Part shown: piece by piece, positions 45,428 to 53,666 of the stretch | Layout of the letters: every line of letters begins with the position of its first letter | How positions within the stretch are numbered: the stretch's first letter is position 1 | Notes under the pieces: model-generated | The model's database searches: none | Seen by the model: only the letters and a program-made list of their open reading frames with translations | What the model was told of the DNA's origin: nothing | Made by a program: the position numbers and the translations under genes | DNA from: Aliarcobacter trophiarum LMG 25534 | GTDB lineage: Bacteria > Campylobacterota > Campylobacteria > Campylobacterales > Arcobacteraceae | Assembly (NCBI RefSeq): GCF_003355515.1 | Contig: NZ_CP031367.1 | Coordinates: 620,001-684,000, forward strand | DNA: 64,000 nucleotides | Direction: 5' to 3'

Positions 45428-48400
45428 ATGAGAATATTTATAGCATCAAGTAGTGAATTAAATCAAGAGAGAAAAGATTTACAATTATTACTTTATAAAA
45501 ACAACATTAAACCTGTTGTATGGGAGGATATTGACCACTCAATAGGAATAGATAGATTTCAAACTAGAATAAATGAAGAACATCTTTTAACAAGTGATTT
45601 TGTAATATTTATGATTAAATCAAAATTAGGACAATTTACATTAGAAGAATTTGAAGAGGCATATAAAAGTTTAGGTTCAAGAATAGGAGGAATGCTTATT
45701 TACTTTTTTGAATTTGATAGAAATAATGTACACGTTGATGACTTATTTAAAATACTTAGCTTAGAGAATTTTTTAAAAAAAGAAGGTAAATATCCACAGA
45801 AGGTAAAAGATTTTAGAGATTTAGAAAACCATTTTTTAGAACAAATGATTAATCATTTAAACCCATCTACAAAAAATGAATTAACAAAAACTTTAGAAAC
45901 AGAAGTATTAGAACAACAAACACCAATTAATCAAATTAAAAAAATCTGTATTTATACTGTAAAACCATTAAATACTTCAATAAAATTTAATTTAGGAATT
46001 ATAAAAAATCAATTTAATAAGTTTGATATTGAATTACATCACAAGATTTTAAATGAAGATTTCTTATTAGAGCATTATGAGTTTGATTTATGTTTTATTT
46101 TTACAAAAACAAATAGTGATAAGATAATTATAGAAGATGAATATTTTATACAAAAATCTATTACATTGTCTGAGTTATCTGGATTTATTGAAAGTGATAA
46201 AGTAATTTTAGTTTTAGATAAAAATATAGAAGATAGCTCATTTGAAATACAAATTGCCGACAACGATTCACAAATAAAAAAAATTATATCAAGTAAAATT
46301 TATAAAGAGTTAAAACTAGTAAAAGGTAATTATAAATTTTATAAGTTATCTACAGAATTACCAGATTTGATTGATACAAAAAATTTTAATCAATTTATAG
46401 GTAGAACTACTGATATAGAAAATTTAGTAAAAAAAATATCAAATTTAAAAAATGAAAATAAGATATTAACTATAAAAGGTTCAGGTGGTATAGGGAAAAC
46501 AACATTAATTTCAAAAGTAGTAACTGAATTTTCTGATAGAGGTAAATTTAAAGATGGAATAAAGTTTGTTCAATGTGAATTTATAAAAGATTATGAAGAT
46601 TTTGAATATAAGATATCTATGTCATTTGATATGACAAATGCTCTTAATTTTGGAACTCAATTAAAAGAACAGATTAATCAAATAGATTCAGATAGATTAA
46701 TTATTCTTGATAATGTAGAAACTATCTTACATTTAGAAAATACAGATAAAATAAAAGAATTTATAAAATACATAAGTAATTTTTCAACTATTGTGATTAC
46801 TTCAAGAGAAAAATTAAATGAAGATTTTGAATTTGTTTATGAATTAAGAGAGTTGACAACGGATGAAGCAGAGGAATTGTTTTTAAAGTGCTATGAAATA
46901 AAAAATTGTGATAATAAATTTTTAAGAACGGAAATTCTAGAAAATATTTTAAATAATAATCCTTTGGCTATAAAACTAGTTACTTCAAATCTACCTAAAA
47001 ATAAAAATCTTCAAACTTTAAAAAATGAACTTGAGAAAAATTTTTTTGATTTAACTTCAAAAGATTTAGAAAATATTTTTGACAAAGAATCTGATTTAAA
47101 TATACAAAGAACAAAATCACTTTTCAACTCAATAAACTACTCATATTTAAGATTGAGTGAAAAAGAAAAATTGGCATTAGAATTACTATCTTTATTTCCT
47201 GATGGTATATATATAGAACATTTTAAAGCATTTTATAATAAAAAAGAAAATAAAAATAAAAACAGTATAAAGAAAAAGATAGAAAACTTTAGTGATAGAG
47301 ATTTAAAATCTTTGGAGGATAAATCACTTATAATAAATGCAAATGAAAGAATAAATTTACAATCAATAATTGGAAGATTTGCAGATTATAAATTTCAAAA
47401 TAAAGATAATGAAGAAAAACTTGAATATTATAAAAAAGCTTATGGATATAATGCTTTTTTATTAAGTATAATAGAAAATCCAAAAATAAAACATTCAATT
47501 TCATCATATATTTTTGATGAAAATAAAAATAATTTTTTAAAATGTTTAGATTATATTAGATATTTAGAAATAAATGAAAATACAATATCTTTTATAGATG
47601 ATTTATCTGCATATTTTGGTATGTCAAGTTCCCCTAATGAAAAGATATTTCAAAAATTAAAAACTTTAAGAAATTCTATTGATGATAAAGTAAAAAAAGA
47701 TTTTTTAAATTGTGTAATGCTTTCTATAGATTATTTTTATGGTAATTTTTCTACAGTCTATATTAAAATGCAAAAACAATATCCTTTGGAACAAATTATT
47801 AATAAAAAAATAATGAATAATATTGAGAAATGGGGTATTTTTAATTTATTATCAATATATGGAATGGAAGGACATCAGTACTATGAAGTTAAATTTGCAT
47901 TGAATAATAATATTTTGTCTCCTTCAACATTTGAAATAGGAGAATATGAAATAACTAAAAAATACTTTGATAATTATTTGAATGCTAAAAATTCAACTTT
48001 TACAAAGTACGAATTGATGTTAAATACTAATAATTTGGATACTGAAGTATTAAAAAAATACATACAATCTCTTTACACGACACAATTTATTGATAAAATA
48101 CAAATGACCTATACTTTATTGAAAGCTCAAAAAACAGAAGTTACATTAAAAGATATAAAGAAATTAATTATTACAAATCCTTTTACAGATGGCTTGAAAA
48201 CTTTAATGTTAGCTATAAAAGACGAGAAAGAAACTTCAAAAGAAATGTATGAAAAAGCTATAGAAAAGCTTTATCATATAAAGTATTATTATGTAGAAGC
48301 TATACTTTTATATAGTGAGTATTTAAAAAATATAAAAGATGATGACTTTGAAATATGGTTAAAAAAAGGTCAAGAATTATCTTTTAATCACTATTATAGA

Positions 48401-48520
48401 TATTTATTTCATAGATTTAATTGTTTAGAAAAAAATATAAGAATTCAATATAATGAAGATGACTATCCTTTGCCTGAAAAATTTGATTATACAGAAATAA
48501 TAAAAAAGTATGAATTGTAA
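45428..48520 (+). CDS. DUF4062-STAND NTPase, candidate anti-phage protein
   Basis: The 1030-residue protein begins with a DUF4062-type domain (FIASSSELNQERKDL at 3-17, DFVIFMIKSKLG near 58-69), then a second unassigned domain (about 170-310), then a STAND-type NTPase: Walker A GSGGIGKTT (351-359), Walker B RLIILDNVE (about 421-430), a TSREKL sensor segment and NPLAIKLV in place of the usual GLPLA. The C-terminal ~500 residues are helical, possibly repeats that sense a phage product. STAND NTPases with N-terminal effectors are a recognised anti-phage design. It is followed by a nuclease gene after 62 bp. Confidence 0.75.
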   Translation: MRIFIASSSELNQERKDLQLLLYKNNIKPVVWEDIDHSIGIDRFQTRINEEHLLTSDFVIFMIKSKLGQFTLEEFEEAYKSLGSRIGGMLIYFFEFDRNNVHVDDLFKILSLENFLKKEGKYPQKVKDFRDLENHFLEQMINHLNPSTKNELTKTLETEVLEQQTPINQIKKICIYTVKPLNTSIKFNLGIIKNQFNKFDIELHHKILNEDFLLEHYEFDLCFIFTKTNSDKIIIEDEYFIQKSITLSELSGFIESDKVILVLDKNIEDSSFEIQIADNDSQIKKIISSKIYKELKLVKGNYKFYKLSTELPDLIDTKNFNQFIGRTTDIENLVKKISNLKNENKILTIKGSGGIGKTTLISKVVTEFSDRGKFKDGIKFVQCEFIKDYEDFEYKISMSFDMTNALNFGTQLKEQINQIDSDRLIILDNVETILHLENTDKIKEFIKYISNFSTIVITSREKLNEDFEFVYELRELTTDEAEELFLKCYEIKNCDNKFLRTEILENILNNNPLAIKLVTSNLPKNKNLQTLKNELEKNFFDLTSKDLENIFDKESDLNIQRTKSLFNSINYSYLRLSEKEKLALELLSLFPDGIYIEHFKAFYNKKENKNKNSIKKKIENFSDRDLKSLEDKSLIINANERINLQSIIGRFADYKFQNKDNEEKLEYYKKAYGYNAFLLSIIENPKIKHSISSYIFDENKNNFLKCLDYIRYLEINENTISFIDDLSAYFGMSSSPNEKIFQKLKTLRNSIDDKVKKDFLNCVMLSIDYFYGNFSTVYIKMQKQYPLEQIINKKIMNNIEKWGIFNLLSIYGMEGHQYYEVKFALNNNILSPSTFEIGEYEITKKYFDNYLNAKNSTFTKYELMLNTNNLDTEVLKKYIQSLYTTQFIDKIQMTYTLLKAQKTEVTLKDIKKLIITNPFTDGLKTLMLAIKDEKETSKEMYEKAIEKLYHIKYYYVEAILLYSEYLKNIKDDDFEIWLKKGQELSFNHYYRYLFHRFNCLEKNIRIQYNEDDYPLPEKFDYTEIIKKYEL

Positions 48521-48582
48521 TATTAATAAATTTATATATAAGAAGAAAAAATTTAAATTATTTAATTAGGTGTATTTAAAAA

Positions 48583-49089
48583 ATGTATGAAATTTTAATT
48601 TTAGGTGGAATAGGTTGTTTGATTTTTATATTTGTTAAAAATAAATTTACAAAATATGAAAATGAAATAAATGGATTAAAAAAGAAGCTACCTCAAGAGT
48701 TTACAGCTGAACAAAAATCAAATATTAAAAAGTTTGGTGATGATTTTGAAAAATATGTTGGTAAAAAATACGAAGATAATGGATATGAAGTTGAATATAG
48801 GGGTTTAAATCTAGGATTTCTTGATGGAGGGATAGATTTAATTGCTAAAAAGAATGATAAGGTTTTTCTTATCCAATGTAAATATTGGAAAAAGAAAGAT
48901 TCTATCACTCATAATATGGTAAAAGAGTTTTATGGTAATTGTAATTTTTATATAGATAATAATAAGTTAGATAGAAATAATGTAACTTGTATATATGCAG
49001 TTGCAAAACAAGAAGCAATATCTTTTCAAGCTTATGAACTTTTTAAAATTAACTACAATAATTGTAGATATAAATTATATGAATGTTAA
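48583..49089 (+). CDS. Membrane-anchored Mrr-like restriction endonuclease
   Basis: The 168-residue protein has one N-terminal membrane helix (4-18) and an Mrr/REase fold: FGDDFEKYVGKKYEDNGYEVEYRG, then the catalytic pattern DGGIDLIAKKNDKVFLIQCKYW (in part GGIDLIA and LIQCKYW), giving D-(x)n-Q-x-K. Mrr-type enzymes cut modified or foreign DNA. The lone N-terminal helix would place it at the inner membrane, where incoming DNA enters. It sits between the STAND and AvcD genes and overlaps the possible upstream start of the latter. Confidence 0.72.
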   Translation: MYEILILGGIGCLIFIFVKNKFTKYENEINGLKKKLPQEFTAEQKSNIKKFGDDFEKYVGKKYEDNGYEVEYRGLNLGFLDGGIDLIAKKNDKVFLIQCKYWKKKDSITHNMVKEFYGNCNFYIDNNKLDRNNVTCIYAVAKQEAISFQAYELFKINYNNCRYKLYEC

Positions 49090-49112
49090 ATAAAATACAT
49101 AGAGGGGAGAAT

Positions 49113-51134
49113 ATGAAAAATAAGATAGAAAAAATTTATGAAAATAGGCAAAATTTTGTAGTAATAGGTTTAACTGGTAAAACAGGTAGTGGTTGTTCAA
49201 CAGTTGCACAAATATTAAAACAAGGTTATACCGATTATGATAGTCCAGATTGCAAACTTACTAATATTCAAAATAGAAAAGCAAGTATAATAAAAAAATT
49301 TGCAAGTATAAATTTTAAAGAGAATCATAAAAAATTTAAAATTATAAAGCCATCTACGATATTAATGATGCTATTTTTATTTGATAATAAAATTATTATT
49401 GAAAAAATTAGAGCTTTTTATAAACTTCTAGATATAAAAGATGATGAAATAGATATTTACAAAAAGGAACAAGAATATAAAAAAGAGTTAGAAAAAGAAT
49501 TCATTGAATTAAAAGAAATTATTAAGATTTTGGATTTATTAAATAAAAAAAATGAAATATTTAAAGATTTTTTTAATTTCATAAAGAATGTAAAACTAGA
49601 AAATAAAGATGAAATTAAAAAGAATATAAAAAATATTAAAAAAAAATATAAAGAGAAATTAGCAAATGAGACAGAAGAAGAGTTAAAAAATGAAATTATC
49701 TCTATATTAGGAATTAAAAAAGAAATAAAATTTATTAATTATAAATTAGAGTTTTCTAAGTTTAAAGAATTAAAAAAAGAAAGTTTAACACAAGAAAATA
49801 TAGAATTTAAAATTAATTTAAAAAGAGAAATTTTTCATGATTTTTTAGATAAATACTCTAAAAAACATAGTGGAAAGTTTATTGAATTATATGAAAAATA
49901 TGATAAATTGATAAAGGAAAAGAGAGGTTCAAAAGAACTTACTATAAAAAATTTACAGTTAATTGGGGATTTAGTTAGAGAACATATTGATATATACCAA
50001 TTACCAACTTATTGTAATTATTTGATAAAAGCTTATCGGCAAGAAACAAAAAAAAATAAATCAAGTTGTTATATTGTGATAGATTCTTTAAAGAATCCAT
50101 TTGAAATAGTGTTTTTTAAGGAAAGATATTCGGCTTATTATACTTTTTCTATACACTCAAAAGATGAAATTATGAAACAAAGGTTAAAAGATTTAGGATA
50201 TAACGATAAAGAAATAGAAAATATTCATAATAGAGAAGAGAATAAAGATGAAAATGACAAACAAAAAGGTTCTTTAGATTCAGTTAAAGATTTTAAATCA
50301 CTTAATGTTACGGAATGTGTACAAAGAAGTGATATTTATATAGATAATAACAATGATAAAAAAGACACTCTATATAGACAGATATTTAAATATTTGAGTT
50401 TAATAGTACATCCTGGATTAGTAACTCCAAGTAATGATGAAATTATAATGCAATTGGCATTAACCGCAAAATTAAACTCAGGATGTATTTCAAGGCAAGT
50501 TGGGGCGGTAATTTTAAATAAACATGGTTCAGTTAAATCAATAGGTTGGAATGATGTACCTGAAGGACAAACACCTTGCTTATTAAGAAGCCATAGTGAA
50601 CTATTAGATAATTCTATTTCAAATATTTATAGTAAATATGAAAAAACAAAATTTAGAGAACATAATAAATTTAAATATATATTTTCTATAGAGAAACCAA
50701 AAGAACAAAAATATAATCAATATAAATCATCAAATGAGAAAGGATTAAATGATTCTTTTTGTTTTAAAACAATTCAAAATAAAATTGATGGTGATAAAAA
50801 TCAAGTTTACACAAGGTCATTACATGCTGAAGAAAATGCCTTTTTACAAGCTTCTAAGTTTGGAAATTCTGAAATCTTAGGAGGACAACTTTTTACCACT
50901 GCTTCACCTTGTTTTCTTTGTGCAAAAAAAGCATATCAGCTAGGTATAAAAAGAATAGTATACATCGAAGCATATCCAGATATATCAAATGAACAAGTAT
51001 TTGATATTGGTACACATGAAATTGAAATTATACATTTTAGAGGAGCTATTGGACTTGCTTATCAAAAATTATATGAACCATTATTTCCATATAAAGATGA
51101 ATTAAAAGCATTAAATGAAGTAAAAAATAAATAA
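49113..51134 (+). CDS. avcD: AvcD-type anti-phage dCTP/dCMP deaminase
   Basis: The 673-residue protein starts at ATG 49113 because GAGGGGAG lies 6 bp before it. It has an N-terminal P-loop kinase-like domain (GLTGKTGSGCST, 19-30) with a long Lys/Glu-rich coiled-coil insertion (about 90-250), and a C-terminal deoxycytidylate-deaminase domain with the zinc motif HAEENAF (H571, E573) and PCFLC (C600, C603). This is the AvcD/anti-phage dCTP deaminase layout, which drains dC nucleotides during infection. The usual avcI antitoxin RNA has no room directly upstream, as the nuclease gene ends 23 bp before. The insertion makes it longer than typical. Confidence 0.88.
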   Translation: MKNKIEKIYENRQNFVVIGLTGKTGSGCSTVAQILKQGYTDYDSPDCKLTNIQNRKASIIKKFASINFKENHKKFKIIKPSTILMMLFLFDNKIIIEKIRAFYKLLDIKDDEIDIYKKEQEYKKELEKEFIELKEIIKILDLLNKKNEIFKDFFNFIKNVKLENKDEIKKNIKNIKKKYKEKLANETEEELKNEIISILGIKKEIKFINYKLEFSKFKELKKESLTQENIEFKINLKREIFHDFLDKYSKKHSGKFIELYEKYDKLIKEKRGSKELTIKNLQLIGDLVREHIDIYQLPTYCNYLIKAYRQETKKNKSSCYIVIDSLKNPFEIVFFKERYSAYYTFSIHSKDEIMKQRLKDLGYNDKEIENIHNREENKDENDKQKGSLDSVKDFKSLNVTECVQRSDIYIDNNNDKKDTLYRQIFKYLSLIVHPGLVTPSNDEIIMQLALTAKLNSGCISRQVGAVILNKHGSVKSIGWNDVPEGQTPCLLRSHSELLDNSISNIYSKYEKTKFREHNKFKYIFSIEKPKEQKYNQYKSSNEKGLNDSFCFKTIQNKIDGDKNQVYTRSLHAEENAFLQASKFGNSEILGGQLFTTASPCFLCAKKAYQLGIKRIVYIEAYPDISNEQVFDIGTHEIEIIHFRGAIGLAYQKLYEPLFPYKDELKALNEVKNK

Positions 51135-51162
51135 AGTTTATTAAAAAACACAAAGGAAAAAA

Positions 51163-51819
51163 ATGAATAATCTTGAAAATACGAATTTAAATGAAACTGT
51201 TGCAACAACAAATGTGGCAAATAAATATAACTTAAAAAAGATAGACACTGAATCTATTAAAAATAATGTTTTAATGAATAATACATTTTATGCTTTTAAA
51301 AAAGCTGGGAATTGTAGAATTTGTTTATCGTTACCAGAGTTTGGAGCTATTTTTATTGGAAGTATAATTGTAGGAGCAATTTTTTCTATTGTTCTACCAA
51401 GCATTATCTCAATCATAATATTTATAGTATTATTTGTATATGGTGTAATTTTTCTAAGAAATAAGAATAGTAGAGCAGCTTATGATAATTATTTAGAAAA
51501 CCAAATGATAGGAATATATACTAAAGATTTGGCTGTATTAAATTTTGTACCTGAAAATATAGATTATCAAACTATTAAAATGATTGAAGTATCTGGAGAG
51601 AATTATGATATTGCAAAATATAATTTAATCAAATCTGCTTTTTATTTGGGAGCTGATGGAGTAATAAATATAACTCATAGTTCAACAGCCTATGCAACTT
51701 CAACTGTTACTGGAAGTATTAGTACTAACTCATCATCAAGAGTTACTGGAAATATTAATACTGATACAAAAATAACAACTAATGTATATATGCAAGGTAT
51801 GGCTATAAAATTGGTTTAA
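51163..51819 (+). CDS. Membrane protein with YbjQ-like C-terminal domain
   Basis: The 218-residue protein has a polar N-terminus, two membrane helices (about 68-88 and 90-105) and a soluble C-terminal domain with YDIAKYNLIKSAFYLGADGVINI, which resembles the YbjQ/heavy-metal-binding pentamer family, followed by a Ser/Thr-rich segment. Its role is unknown. It lies 28 bp after avcD in the defence operon with an AAAGGA ribosome-binding site, so a role with the defence genes, perhaps a membrane effector, is inference only. Confidence 0.5.
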   Translation: MNNLENTNLNETVATTNVANKYNLKKIDTESIKNNVLMNNTFYAFKKAGNCRICLSLPEFGAIFIGSIIVGAIFSIVLPSIISIIIFIVLFVYGVIFLRNKNSRAAYDNYLENQMIGIYTKDLAVLNFVPENIDYQTIKMIEVSGENYDIAKYNLIKSAFYLGADGVINITHSSTAYATSTVTGSISTNSSSRVTGNINTDTKITTNVYMQGMAIKLV

Positions 51820-51860
51820 AATTAATTGAAATTTAATATATAAAATAAGAAGGTAGAGAT

Positions 51861-52358
51861 ATGCCAATAATAATTAGAATACTTCCTATGGATAAAATAA
51901 ATGAATTTAAAGGAAAAAAATCAGAGTTAGTACAATCAGATTTCTTTTTAAATGAAGTTCCTTCACGAGTTGTAGATGGTTTTCAAGGAATTTATTGCTT
52001 TAAATCAAATAAAATTAAAATAGATGATCAAGAAACTTATATCTTATTTCAGTATGATAATTATATTATTGCTTGTGCTAAATTGGATAATACAATACTT
52101 ATTAATTCACATAAAAATTATAAAGGATATTATATTTTACCACCTCAAACAATATATACATTTGATAAGATTAGTCTTAATGATCTAAATAAAAATATTT
52201 TTTATAATGACCCAATAAAAAGATTTAGTCAAGTTTGTCATAAAAGAGAATTAAAAAATATAAATGATTTTATAAAAAATGAAATTGTAAAGAATTTACA
52301 AAGAGTAATTCAAGAAAATTTAACTATTAAACATAATTTTCAATGTGAGCCTATATAG
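51861..52358 (+). CDS. Unknown island protein
   Basis: The 165-residue protein has no recognised domain, signal peptide or membrane helix. It begins with a strand-like PIIIRILPMDKI and is moderately basic. It is the last gene of the first defence operon, 41 bp after the YbjQ-like protein with an AGAAGGTAGAG ribosome-binding site. No function can be proposed. Confidence 0.6.
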   Translation: MPIIIRILPMDKINEFKGKKSELVQSDFFLNEVPSRVVDGFQGIYCFKSNKIKIDDQETYILFQYDNYIIACAKLDNTILINSHKNYKGYYILPPQTIYTFDKISLNDLNKNIFYNDPIKRFSQVCHKRELKNINDFIKNEIVKNLQRVIQENLTIKHNFQCEPI

Positions 52359-52460
52359 ATTTATTATATATCAAAATTGATAATAAGTTCTATTTTGTTA
52401 CAAATTAAAAATTTAAGAATAAAAAATAATCTAAAAATTATATTCTAGTAATTTATATTG

Positions 52461-52487
52461 TAAAATGTAAATAAATGTAAGTTTATA
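52461..52487. repeat. Copy of the island repressor control region (27 bp)
   Basis: These 27 bp are identical to 44903-44929, the part of the divergent control region that holds two ATGTAA half-sites 10 bp apart. Here they stand upstream of the second module. They would let the island repressor bind before DUF4917 and KAP genes. Confidence 0.85.
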
Positions 52488-52511
52488 AATATTTTAGAAT
52501 GATAATTATGT

Positions 52512-52560
52512 AAGAATATTATTATCATAGGATAAAAGCAGATTTGATAGAGGAAGAATT
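52512..52560 (+). pseudogene. Remnant of the island repressor 3' end
   Basis: These 49 bp match 45340-45388, the last codons of the repressor, at 46 of 49 positions and keep its reading frame (EYYYHRIKADLIEEEL), but a TAA stop precedes them at 52511 and the frame continues into the DUF4917 gene. About 410 bp of promoter-proximal and coding sequence is missing compared with the intact copy. It is a deletion scar of a second repressor copy. Confidence 0.85.
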
Positions 52561-52573
52561 GAGTTCATTAAGA

Positions 52574-53662
52574 ATGGAATCGAATAAAAATTATGAATTT
52601 ATTGGTACTTATGATGAAGTTCTTAAAAGAACTGAAAATAGTTTAAGATATTTACTATTAGGAAATGGATTTAGTGTAGCATACGATAAAAATAAATTTT
52701 CATTTAAAAATTTATTCGATTATGCTAAGAAAAATGTAATAAGTCATAATTCTCCTATAATGAAACACTTTGAAGAATTACAAAGTTATGATTTTGAAAT
52801 CATAATTAAATATTTAGAAAATGCATTATTAGTTTTAAAAAATTATCCAAAAGAAAATCAAAGTAATGAAATTTTAAATAATATAAAACAAGATATTAAT
52901 TCTTTAAAAGAATATTTAGTAATGGCTATAACTAAATTACACCCAGAATTTTTTTATGATATAAAAAAAGCTGAATATATAAAATGTATAGATTTTATAA
53001 AAGAATTTAATGGAATATTTACATTGAATTATGATTTATTGTTGAATTGGGTTATTTTAGAATATTTGGATAATAATAAATTACAAAATAATAGATTAAT
53101 TGTAGATGATGGTTTTAGAGGAAGAAATAAATTGATTTATAACCATATTAATAGATTTATTTATTTTAGACAAACTATTTTTTATTTACATGGAGCATTA
53201 CATTTGTTTTTTGATGGAATAGATGTTATTAAAAATTATTACGATGAAAACCAAAAAGCTACATTACTTGAACAAACTAAATTTAATATACAGATAGATA
53301 ATTATCCAATTTTTGTATCTGAAGGAGATGCTAAAAAAAAGTTAATGAAAATTAAAAATAATTTATATTTAAATTTAGGATTACAAAAGTTTAAATGTCC
53401 TAATTTTTCAGATGGTAGAAATTTGAGATATATACTGAATCAAGAATATTTTAAAAACAGAAGTTTAGTTATATTTGGAACAATTCTTGATAAAGATGAA
53501 CATATAGTAGATGCTATTGTCAAAGGTAGATATAAAAATATTTATATTGGAATACGTAATAAGAATAAAATATATAGTTGTAATCATATTATTTCAAAGT
53601 TAAAAGATACTGATAAAAATTTATTTTTTTACGATTTTACAACTGTAAATGTTTGGAGATAA
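52574..53662 (+). CDS. DUF4917 SIR2-like protein
   Basis: The 362-residue protein has the DUF4917/SIR2-like motifs LLGNGFSVAY near the N-terminus, FTLNYDLLLNW in the middle and FYLHGALHLF after it; these form a nucleotide-binding Rossmann site in SIR2-like families, many of which deplete NAD in phage defence. The ATG at 52574 is chosen because the frame before it is the repressor remnant; TTG at 52544 with GAGGAAGAA nearby is an alternative. Its stop overlaps the possible start region of the KAP gene. The nuclease or NADase activity is not shown. Confidence 0.7.
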   Translation: MESNKNYEFIGTYDEVLKRTENSLRYLLLGNGFSVAYDKNKFSFKNLFDYAKKNVISHNSPIMKHFEELQSYDFEIIIKYLENALLVLKNYPKENQSNEILNNIKQDINSLKEYLVMAITKLHPEFFYDIKKAEYIKCIDFIKEFNGIFTLNYDLLLNWVILEYLDNNKLQNNRLIVDDGFRGRNKLIYNHINRFIYFRQTIFYLHGALHLFFDGIDVIKNYYDENQKATLLEQTKFNIQIDNYPIFVSEGDAKKKLMKIKNNLYLNLGLQKFKCPNFSDGRNLRYILNQEYFKNRSLVIFGTILDKDEHIVDAIVKGRYKNIYIGIRNKNKIYSCNHIISKLKDTDKNLFFYDFTTVNVWR

Positions 53663-53666
53663 AATC

